From positions 1,080,001-1,144,000 of the forward strand of contig JALDNG010000020.1 in the NCBI GenBank assembly GCA_024349245.1: a DNA stretch of 64,000 nt, in the 5' to 3' direction. The notes below the pieces were generated by a model, which searched no databases, was not told the origin of the DNA, and was given only the letters and a program-made list of their open reading frames with translations. This stretch comes from Neodontobutis hainanensis (taxonomy: Eukaryota; Chordata; Actinopteri; Gobiiformes; Odontobutidae). Shown piece after piece: positions 47,401-59,400 of this stretch (positions are counted from its first letter, which is position 1; each line of letters starts with the position of its first letter). Both the position numbers and the translations under genes were made by a program.

Positions 47401-50400
47401 ATGGCATTCGTATTAATGAGTCTACAATGTAAGGTCATGGCTGAATTTAATTTTGGACCTTCAGAGGAGACCATGAACGCAGCAAATGTGCCTGTTTCTG
47501 TCTGAGATTCCTGTTCCTGTTTAATACTTTAAAGGCCATGTTTCTTTCTCGTCTTTTTTTATTGCAGCAGAAGTGATCAATTTACCTGAAGTGTGCTCAG
47601 AACCAACCTTATAAAAACGCAATGAGGCTCTGCTCTCGGTGCTACATGTGGTTTTATTGCACTACAAATCACTCCGAGCTCTGTGTTGTGGGCAATAACC
47701 ATGCACTAACCTCCAACGCTCAGAGGTGATCCCAATTCAAAAAGCAGCCTTTTTTTAAAGAGAGCTTGACTTTTGTCTGCAGTCTCTTGAACGCTCAGTA
47801 AATAGCACTGTTTTGGCCAATCAGAGGTGTTCATTTGCATTAGGATCGACATTTTTCCAAAAACAGATGCCACTTGCCATTAATTACAAAAATAAAACCC
47901 AAATGAAAGCACCACTAAAGGAAAAATAAGGCTGAAAATTTGACCTATTGTCCTTGAAACACACAAGAGGTGATAGTTTTACGCTGGATGCATTTATTCC
48001 AAGCCCGGATGAATGGGCTTGCTTGTGACCCATCGTGGCTGAGGTTTCCGTTCACTGTTGTGGAATCAAGACCCAATCACAACTATACTAACGAGGAAGA
48101 TAATGAGTTAACTATCAACAATGAGGTCCGGAAATATTTGCTCAGTGACACAATATTCATAATGTTGGCCCTGCACGCTACCACAATGGATTTAAAACAA
48201 AAGAATAAAGATGCGATTCAAGTGCAGACTTTCAGCTTTAATCTGAGGGTATTGAATTGCAATACTTTTTTACTGATAATACTCACAATGATGTCCTTTT
48301 TTTTTTTTTTTTTTTCTTGTTCTAAAATCAGCATTTTTTTATGGACTACCACAAATTTTTATTTTTATGTTTTAACTGATTGAAAGCTTTAATGACCCAA
48401 ACAAAATCTTTGACAATCTTCTTTTGAGTCTTAAGAAACCTCCAGTCAAGTCATTGTGGCAAAAATTTGTGCCATCCTCAACAATCCAGAAAATATTGTA
48501 TAATAAACTGTGGCAAATGGGAATCTTTAAACTGAGGTAAGACTATAGCTTTTTAGCATTTTTGGTCTGTCTGTTCATCAACACAGCAGCCAACATACTG
48601 GAATAGAACATCCATTGGTAGAACATTGATTTCCTTTTAACCACAGGATTTTTTTTTTTGCCCCAGGGACTGTTTTAGTGATTTTAACTTGCGTCTCATG
48701 TGAAATAAATGGGGCTCATGGTGTATCCTTCAATGACAACTCACTCTGACAAAGTCAAAGCTTTCATTACCTTTTCAGGCACAAAATAATTGAAGTAGTC
48801 TTACAGAAAAATGGAGCATTAAATCGAGAATGCGTCGTCTCATTGGTCTCCTCTATCTCCATCTCAAACAACGAGTAATAGACTTCACTTTATTGCTTTT
48901 GTGGCTCTTCACGGAATCACTCTGTGGCCGTTTTAAAGTCTTCCTCACTGCCGGTGAAAGTAAAGGGAGTGTGTTTAGATCGACATGAGGAATAGGTGAC
49001 CACCATTGAATCTAAAATGGACAAACTACTGGTAAGGTCACAGTCTTTGTACGATCGATGATAACAGGTTTGAAGCTTTATCAACAGAGCTGGCAATATA
49101 TTTGTCCTGGTCTCAGAGAGAAAAGCTGTTTTACAAGACTTTAAAGTAGATAAGTGTTTCAAAGAAGTATCTTTAAAGCTTCTTTTTAAGATGTAACTGT
49201 AGAAGCAAAGAATCACCCACGATTTAATCATATCATGGTCCCCGGCCAAAAATGTGAAAATGGAGTGTGTAGTTTGCGGTCTTTTTTAGCAAAATTTCAG
49301 ATCGTGATCTAACAGCTCACGTGGACATCTATGGTAGCCTCTCAGGGACATGCTGCTGTCTTTGAAAAACAAACAAACTGTGGAAATAAGTCAGACGGTG
49401 GGAATCCCTTTAAAATATTATCAATGGAATTTGTAGGAGTTAGAACAAAACCTGGAAAATGTGTGCTTGAAAAAAAATGTGTGTTCTTCCTTTTTAGCAG
49501 GGCTCAGTTTGTCTGCTCTGGGCAGCTGTAAGAACTGGAAGTCATGGAAATGGGTTTTATGGATCTTAAATTTTCCAAGATGCTAAAATACAAAGAGTGT
49601 TATTTTGAGGCGATTAAAGATATAGCTTTGAAAGGTGCTGTACATGACCACATTTTACAGAGAGCTCATTTAAAGCTCCTACCACATTTGATCAAATATT
49701 GAATTTAGATGAATTATTAATTATCAGTATTTCAGCTCCCTATTATTCAAATATTACTGTGTCTGGTGGCTCATTCCTAGAGTCTGCCTTGTGTTCTGTT
49801 TGTTAACTGCATGCTGTTATTCCGACTGTACCCGTAAGTGGTTTAGTGAGTTTTTTAATGAGCTGGACTGGAGCCAGCAGCTGCTGTATCTCCTCTCTTC
49901 ACTCTGTGACTCATTCTGTGTCTGACCCAGTGATGTTTGTGTTCTCCCCAGACACAGACAGAGACATCTGAGAGAGCTAAAGAGCCTCAGCGATCAGGAC
50001 GGATATTGGCCCAACACCCACAGTGGCACATGGTCATAATCAGTTATGTTCACAAGCCGTTAAATTACATATTTAGTTAAAGCAACAGTAGCTCAGTGGG
50101 TCGAGCGGTCGTCCTTCAACCAGAAGGTAGGGGGTTCGATTCCCACTCTCCCCACAGTTCATACTGTCGTTGTGTCCTTGGGCAAGACATTTAACCCACC
50201 TTTAACCCACCTTGCCTCCAGTGGCTGTAACACTGGTAAATACTGAGGAACAAAAGTCCTTTCGGATTAAATGTAACATGTTTTTAGGTTGTGCATCCAA
50301 AATAGACGAATGTTAAAAACATCTAAATTAATTTCACTTCATATTTTGAGGTCAAAAGTTCCACAGTGTGGCTTTACGACATCATTAAGTCTTCAAGGAT

Positions 50401-53400
50401 TTTAAGTTTTCAAGACATTACAGCAAGCTTAGCCACTTATACTTATTTAAAAGGCTTGTCAATCAAGTGTGGAATTACAATCTGCCATAAAATTCCACAT
50501 CCCAACAGTACGATGACTAAGGTTGGGGGGATCGATGGCACTTAAAAAAAAGTATAAAGTGGTTTAATTTCAGAATTTCTGGTTAAATAAAAAACAAAAT
50601 ACAATCAGAACAATCAGCATTTTGACGCTGTTAAAGAAAACTCATTGGTATTAGCAGGCTTGTAAAGATTCATAAGATCATTTATCAGCTCTTTGTGGAA
50701 ATGTGGAAGTATATGAAAGCATGGGTTAAAGGTTTGGCCTAAGCCTCATTTCGACTGAAGAGATATGGGTTGAGTCAGGAAGTCAGTACCTATGAAAACA
50801 AGGCTTAACTAACTTCTTTTTATTGTCGGTCCAATAAAATCAGCCACTGACAACAGGCCTAACCTACTGAGCTATTAAACAACCACATGGCTACTTTAGA
50901 ATCAATTGTTCAAACCCACATCACACACAGACTTTTCAAGCAGGTCTGTCTATCTAGAGCTATTTAACCACTCTTTTATGTATGTACAATAAATTACTTA
51001 CTTCTTCTAGTAGTACTTCTCACACATTTTCATTAAGGCCACTTTCCTTTTTCTCAGCCCTGTTTCTGTGAAAAGTTTTACAGTGCGGCCTGCGTCGTCC
51101 TCAAAGCACTCCCAGATCAAAGACGCTCAGCACGGCGCTTATTAAACTTTCACGTCGTATTGTGTAATGCTTTATGTAACAATATCTGACGTCAGCGCTG
51201 GCTTCACTCTCATTTATTTAGCGTTTTTACAGAGTGGCTGGGTTCAGAGCTTCGAGCCCAAATACAAGTGTTCATTTGGGGGAAAGCCTCGTTGAACGGT
51301 CATTCTCCACAGAGACAAGGACTGGAGCCAGGAAATTAGTATTCACCGCAGAAACAGACAAAACCACATAGAAAATCATTTTGACTTATTTCAACTCAAA
51401 CAAAATGCTTTTACTTTGAAATTGAGGGAATATTACAGTCAGAGCTGGTGAATACACTGTAAACAGTACATAGACCTACTAATCTTTGTGTTACACAGAA
51501 GATATTTACATGCAGTTTTTTAAAAAAAGCAAATAGGATTTTAGTCAACCAAAGAAAAACATCCTTGACTGGATTTTCTGCGCACATTGACTAATTGTTT
51601 CCTTAATGACGACAGCTGTTATTTAAAACACTTCATTCGGACCGTGATGCACTACAGGACAAATACACCTTTAGTAAATCACACTTGAATCAAGCACCTT
51701 GATGTTTGAGAGGATTGGATTGCAGTGCAGAGAATAGAGAGTATAAATAACATTCTGGAGTCAAGGAGTTTCCTAAAAATGGAACATAACCTTGTTTCTT
51801 GCTGCCATTGATTCACGAGACTTAAATTCACAGACTGTTGTTAATTAGATCTGTGTCTTGTCTGTCACTCCTCAGTCAAACGTCAGTAAAGCAGTGAGGG
51901 AGCTGAGGTTTATCACTGATGGAACAGACAACTGTGATACGTAATGTGTGTCAGATGTTCGTTGACACTGACTGATGTGACTAATCAGTCCACTAGACTC
52001 GGTGACATGAGGTTATCAGCCCTAGAACCGAGCACTGTGGTTACTTTGTGAACTTCATGCTGTTGCTCTGATTGGATACATTGACCTTGGGATTGGTGGT
52101 TACCGACAGGTGTTTCATCCAATCACCTTCAGGTTCCTGCCCTTCACAAAGTCTTTCTGTTCCTCCATAGAGCCTTGAGTCTTTACAATGCACTTCTATT
52201 GGCAACTGTCTACTGTTAGTCCCAAAAGTATCTGCTAGAAGCACAAAATACTGAACTACCCCTTACCAGTCAAAAGCAACTGATTTATTTAAGTTAGTAA
52301 TGAGTATCTCCCAGTGTACTGTTTGCTCTTTCGTGTTACATATGGCTGTACACTCATCATGCTACGGTTTTATGCTAAGGTCACAGCTCTTTAGGGTTTT
52401 CTGCAGATACAAAGTGAAAGTGTGCTAGAGTTTACAGTAAGGTGGAGAAGGAAAGCCTTAAGTTATGCTTCTCTCTTCACAGCTGCCATCTACTGGGAAT
52501 ACAGTATATACACATCTGAATTCAGCACACTTTTACAGATGGTGCTGCTCTGGAGTTCATTTGAGATAAAAGCTCTCAGACTGAGACAAACTGAACTCCA
52601 ACTTACACCGATCATTTATAAACTTAACAGCATTCATAAACAGACTTCATCTGAACTGCCTCATAGATCTTTCCAGGGGGAACTTTAGACTGATTCAGTG
52701 CTGTAGAGCTTTAGACGTAATGTGAGTCAGTGGCTCTACCTGCCATAAAGCGTACCTGCGTAGATCTCAAACTGCCAGACTTCATTATGCACTTTAATTC
52801 CACTGTCATACTGAGCTATACGTCACAAAAATGTAAATAATCAATATCTTTAGCTCATAGCATCAGATGTTTATAAAGAGACCTACAGTACACATGTATT
52901 AACTATAAGCTCTGTCCGGCACTTTATCTCGTAGCTACTACACTCCAGAGTTCATAAACCAGCAAGGTGTGTTCAGCTTTTCAAGGTTTGTAGGTGAACA
53001 GGGAATTGTATTCTCTAACGTTTCCTGATCTGAGGTGGTCACTGCAGCTGAGTTACATTTGGATCCAAATACTCTTTTCTTTGGTTTGTCTCTTTCCAAG
53101 CTTCAAGTCATATTAGTTCTGCAATCACCTGCACAATAACCATCTACAATTTCACTGGAGACAAAGACATTAGCCTCCTAGCTTTATGTTTAGCACAAAA
53201 AGTGTAATTCGCTCTGTTGCTCATGTGCTTTTTGGTTTCAGTTTCACTAAGTGCTGTTTCATACATTTGTGAGATGTGTTCATTCATTTTTTTTACCTTA
53301 ATTTAACCAGAATGGTCCCATGGACAAATGCAACATATACAATAAAAGAGTTTCTCAGGATAAAAAATAGAATTAAATTGCCTGGGTGAGGGGGTTAATT

Positions 53401-56400
53401 GAAGGGAAGCGTGGTAGACTGGATCCAGCAGATGCAGTGCCTTGGCATAAGACTGCATAAATGAAGCATCACGGTAACCTTGCACAGATGAATAAAAAGA
53501 ATAACAAAGAAATGCACTGGAAACACACTGAAGTCTGAGTTGCGTGACGTCATGTCCCAGAGCTCTATACTACCCAGTCCAAGACCTAAAAGCGTTGAGA
53601 AAGCGGCCCCTGAAGTGTTATCATGGCTCTGGAGGAGAGTTATTTCAAATGTGAAATGAAATGAAGTGACAGACAGCAGCAGAGTGACCTCCGTCTGAAC
53701 TCGGCCTTAGACTTTTGCCTCGATTTAAAAGTTTATTTTTTCAGCTAAATTACTCCAGGTCTGAACTTATTCCCTGGCTTGACATACACAGATACTTTTA
53801 TAAGCTCACATTTTCCTCCTCATTTAGGCCTTCGTAGGAATAGAAAATTTAGCACAAATCATTGCAGTTGAACTTCAGAACGTACAAACAAAAACATTTG
53901 TATTTCTACGGGGTTTTCATTGACCTCATAATCAAGTGCAGTCAAAAGGTTACCCAAATTTTATGCATTTTTTTTTTAGTTTAATGGTTTTCCCAAGGCA
54001 CTTCAGCAAAATGTGCCTAACACAAACTTGTAGATAATAAAATTTATCTAAAACCCTGTAAATATATTTTAAATTACTATCACACTACAAAGAACCGAAC
54101 CGTGATTTAATTTGGTCTGGACTAATTCTTGGCTGAATCACTTGCTCAGTGGCTCTAACACAATTCCGGGCTGTGGCTCAGGAATCAAACCTACAACCTC
54201 TGTGCTGTGATGCAGGACTGCTAACCACACTGCCAAATCCATACAAAAGCTCTCGGCTGAGTTTCCCTCGTTGCTCGTGGTCATTTTGTGGGTGTCTGGA
54301 TCATTTTGTGTGTGGACATATATGGGCCTAAAGTGCTGACTCAGCGCCTTGTGACTGACTCATTAAAGCCTTTACAGAGAGGAGAGCTTACTCCATGTAG
54401 CTTCAGGCTTGTATTTCACGTCCGCTCAGCACCCATGAACACTGCAGGACGTCCAGCAGGCTGCAGATAAAGCAGAGCACAACACAGCCTTGTCAAACAC
54501 CTCACTACACTTCAACAAAACACACTCTTCTTCACTGTCTGGCCTAATTGTGTGTTAATGTTATACGTGGCCCATAGGTAAATGTGATGTTTAAAAAGGT
54601 CCATTTGAATATTTATGAGTGACTTTCTGATTTAAAGGGACTGACTCTGGCCTGAAGCTCCCATCACACTGTCGTAAAAGATTACTACTTTTCACACTGA
54701 CTTGATTCAGCTTCAGCCTGCATCTTGACACACCGTGCAATTAGAATAGCCAAACAAATTGTAGGTTACAATTTAACTTAGAAACAGGCAGCATTGGTGA
54801 GTGTAAACCTCCAGAGAAATAAAGTTTGTAAAAAGATAACATTTTTGCTTCAGTGTTGCAAAAAGAGCATGGGGTAAGTCATTAGCATTGGTCTGTTTAC
54901 ATCGTCACAGATGTAGCTAAACTTTATTACAGTCATAGCAAGATTCGCTACAGTCCTGTCCTAAATTTCTGAAACTGCCTGATATCTGTTGATGGTGGGG
55001 TTTAGTCATACGACTGTGAGATTGAGCACCTTTGAACCTGCCACTCTGTGCCACACACAACCTCGGATTTAATGCATTGAGGGCAATTATGTCACGTTTA
55101 ATGAACTGTTTGTTGGCAATGGTGTGTGTGTGTGTGTGGGGGCATGAGCTCCCAAGTCCATTAGTTTTGTGTCTGCATTGCAATGTCTCTTTATGCAGAC
55201 CAGAGCAGAGGAGGATTTCTCTAAATCCTGCTCAAACTCTGTGAGCATCATGTTACGTCACATCCCAGAAGCAGCTCAGTGCTGTGCTACAAAGGTTCTG
55301 TTTGTTTTTCAGATGAGCAGTAGCTGATATAAAACCCATAACATGTAATTATTTTTGGTGACTTATTAGCAGAATAATTAGCAGTTTTGACGTCAGGATA
55401 CATTACATGGAGACTGTTAGCAAAATACAAAAAGCAACAATGTAAAGGTTAATATTAAATGTGTTGTTTTCAAGTAGGATGTGAGAATAAAGCTGTGATC
55501 AAACCCTTTTCTCTCACTGTGCATTCCACTAAACTGGGTCTGTTTTAACACTTTCAATGTTTAAATAAAGGAATGTATTGTGTCATCAGATAGAAATCTG
55601 CAGCGCCACAGACATTTTAGGTTAAATCAACATCTGTTTGTGAAGTTATTTAAATCTGTGAATATTTTGACATTGCTTGTGTTGGCGATCCAGACTGTTC
55701 CACATTTTCACCCCACATTCAGACACACAAAAACTCTCACCAGTGATTCTCCAAACACATTCAGACACACAAAAACTCTCACCAGTGATTCTCCAAACAC
55801 ATTCAGACACAAAAACTCTCACCAGTGATTCTCCAAACACATTCAGACACAAAAACTCTCACCAGTGATTCTCCAAACACATTCAGACACACAAAAACTC
55901 TCACCAGTGATTCTCCAAACACATTCAGACACAAAAACTCTCACCAGTGATTCTCCAAACACATTCAGACACAAAAACTCTCACCAGTGATTCTCCAAAC
56001 ACATTCAGACACACAAAAACTCTCACCAGTGATTCTCCAAACACATTCAGACACAAAAACTCTCACCTGTGATTCTCCAAACACATTCAGACACAAAAAC
56101 TCTCACCAGTGATTCTCCAAACACATTCAGACACAAAAACTCTCACCAGTGATTCTCCAAACACATTCAGACACAAAAACTCTCACCAGTGATTCTCCAA
56201 ACACATTCAGACACAAAAACTCTCACCAGTGATTCTCCAAACACATTCAGACACACAAAAACTCTCACCAGTGATTCTCCAAACACATTCAGACACACAA
56301 AAACTCTCACCTGTGATTCTCCAAACACATTCAGACACAAAAACTCTCACCAGTGATTCTCTAAACACATTCAGACACACAAAAACTGTCACCAGTGATT

Positions 56401-59400
56401 CTCCAAACACATTCAGACACAAAAACTCTCACCAGTGATTCTCCAAACACATTCAGACACACAAAAACTCTCACCAGTGATTCTCCAAACACATTCAGAC
56501 ACACAAAAACTCTCACCAGTGATTCTCCAAACACATTCAGACACAAAAACTCTCACCAGTGATTCTCCAAACACATTCAGACACACAAAAACTCTCACCA
56601 GTGATTCTCCAAACACATTCAGACACACAAAAACTCTCACCAGTGATTCTCCAAACACATTCAGACACACAAAAACTCTCACCAGTGATTCTCTAAACAC
56701 ATTCAGACACAAAAACTCTCACCAGTGACTCTCATCATTGTTAATGTGAAAGTTCCATATCCTCATGTTGTCTAAAGATTTGTGTATATAACTTGAAGAA
56801 GAGGATTAGTGGTAGAGCGGTTGTCCTATAGCCCGAAGGCTGGCGGTTCGATTCATGTTCTCCCCACAGTTCGTACTGTTGTTGTGTCCTTGGGCAAGAC
56901 ACACTGGTGCATGACTGTGTGAGAATGTTTGCTGATGGTCAGAGAGTCTACAGGTGCCATGTCTCTGTCAGTCTGTCCCAGGGCAGCTGCGGCTGCAAAG
57001 GTAGCTAACCACCTCCAGTGAGTGACTGTGGAGTGAATGAATAATGGATACTATGTAAAGTGTCTTTGGATATCTTTAAAAGTGCTATATAAGTACTATG
57101 CATTATATTATTATTATTGAATGCAATTAGTTGAGACCATAAAACAAACACAGTCTGAAACATATTCTCTGTAGCCTCTGGATTGGTCATTGGAGGTGCT
57201 CTGTTGGAGAAAAGGTGACAGAATCTCGTGAAAGCAGCTGAGTGGGCTTATTTTTGCGCACCGCTGATGGACTGTAAAGGTCAACGGCAGGAGTTTGAGA
57301 GGCTCGCTGTGGACTGGCAGCGTTTGGATGTCAGCACACCCGTGGCTCCATAAGTTATGTCGTTACGGAGAGGCACGGTGCTGGCTTCAGCAAGGTCAGC
57401 GCGCACCAATAATGGAGTTATTTATTGTTCTGCCACAGCCCCTGCATGTAACAGACATTTTATAGTAATATATGGCTCCTTTTCAGATGTTCAAATCAAT
57501 AAAAAACTTGACTTTCTGGACGGTGCTCAATACTGTACGTGCTATATACATTTATTTATCATGCTAGAGGCCTGGTCATCTATCTTTTTCTGTTTTATTT
57601 TATTTATTTTTTTAAGAGTTAGTCTGGTCTCTAAAGATTCAAGATGGATTTCCAAGGTGAAGAAACAATTGAGACATATTGAACTGCCTTTGAACTCAAC
57701 TGGAAAGACATTAAATCAGAGAACAGAGTGGTTTAAGGTTCAAGGAGTCTTTATTTTCCCCAAAGGGCAGAATGTTTCACAGAAGGAAAAACACATGCAC
57801 ATAACATAATAAATAAATAAATAGTAATCGTAATAATTATAGAAAAAAGACTCATGGGGTTTAGTGTTTGGTGAAGAAGGCAGCGTTAGACCAGTTATAG
57901 ACCAAGTCTAGACTCATGGGGTTTAGTGTTTGGTGAAGAAGGCAGCGTTAGACCAGTTATAGACCAAGTCCAGACTCATGGGGTTAAGTGTTTGGTGAAG
58001 AAGACAGGGGTTTAGTGTTTGGTGAAGAAGGCAGCGTTAGACCAGTTATAGACCAAGTCTAGACTCAGTGGGTTTAGTGAAGTGTTTGGTGAAGAAGGCA
58101 GCGTTAGACCAGTTATAGACCAAGTCCAGACTCAGAGGGTTTAGTGTTTGGTGAAGAAGGCAGCGTTAGACCAGTTATAGACCAAGTCTAGACTCAGGGG
58201 GTTTAGTGTTTGGTGAAGAAGGCAGCGTTAGACCAGTTATAGACCAAGTCCAGACTCATGGGGTTTAGTGTTTGGTGAAGAAGGCAGCGTTAGACCAGTT
58301 ATAGACCAAGTCCAGACTCAGAGGGTTTAGTGTTTGGTGAAGAAGGCAGCGTTAGACCAGTTATAGACCAAGTCTAGACTCAGGGGGTTTAGTGAAGTGT
58401 TTGGTGAAGAAGGCAGCGTTAGACCAGTTATAGACCAAGTCTAGACTCAGGGGGTTTAGTGTTTGGTGAAGAAGGCAGCGTTAGACCAGTTATAGACCAA
58501 GTCTAGACTCAGGGGGTTTAGTGTTTGGTGAAGAAGGCAGCGTTAGACCAGTTATAGACCAAGTCTAGACTCAGGGGGTTTAGTGTTTGGTGAAGAAGGC
58601 AGCGTTAGACCAGTTATAGACCAAGTCCAGACTCATGGGGTTAAGTGTTTGGTGAAGAAGGCCGCGTTAGACCAGTTATAGACCAAGTCTAGACTCAGGG
58701 GGTTTAGTGAAGTGTTTGGTGAAGAAGGCAGCGTTAGACCAGTTATAGACCAAGTCTAGACTCATGGGGTTAAGTGTTTGGTGAAGAAGGCAGCGTTAGA
58801 CCAGTTATAGACCAAGTCTAGACTCAGGGGGTTTAGTGAAGTGTTTGGTGAAGAGATTTTTTATTGAATATCACAGTTTTGAGGCTTTCATACCACTATG
58901 CCATTTGAGGTCTGTCTTGTGGTCCCAAACCGAGAGTACAAATGAGTTACAGACCATGACTAGACCAAGACTTTTAGAAATGACTCTTAAGACCACACAC
59001 AGTATCTGGCTCACACTGGAGGTCTTCTGGGTCTTCTTTAAAATCTGTGCCAATGTCACAAACTATACACTAAAACAAATAACAATTCGACCAGACCGGC
59101 ATTCTGTGAAGCTGCTTGTTTTTGATCAGTTGTGTAGCTTACATTGCACTCTTCTGTAAACGCACAGCTATACTGTTGAAATTTGTCTGAGGGGCTTAAG
59201 GAAATTGATCTTCTTACAAATCCTTCTTGTCTGACCTTTCTGTTCATTTGGCAAAGGCTTCTTTGAAGTTTGCCAGCTGTTTTTGTTTGCATTGAAGACA
59301 ATCCTTTTAAAGGCCAGGAGTTAAAACCACTGCAGCAGTATCTGATGATGTGCTGAGTTCACCACAACAAACAAGGAGCCCCTCAGGGCCGAGGGATTGA

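Noticed and set aside
47970..48383. 137-codon + frame
   Set aside because: No family resemblance; ends in poly-T encoded phenylalanines; likely chance.
50081..50160. tRNA gene
   Set aside because: A- and B-boxes present, but followed by a SINE body and unable to form a full cloverleaf by eye.
55713..56735. CRISPR-like array
   Set aside because: Near-identical head-to-tail units with no unique spacers in a vertebrate intron; a minisatellite.
57357..57809. 150-codon + frame
   Set aside because: Low-complexity, no domain, runs into sequence adjoining the 62-bp array.
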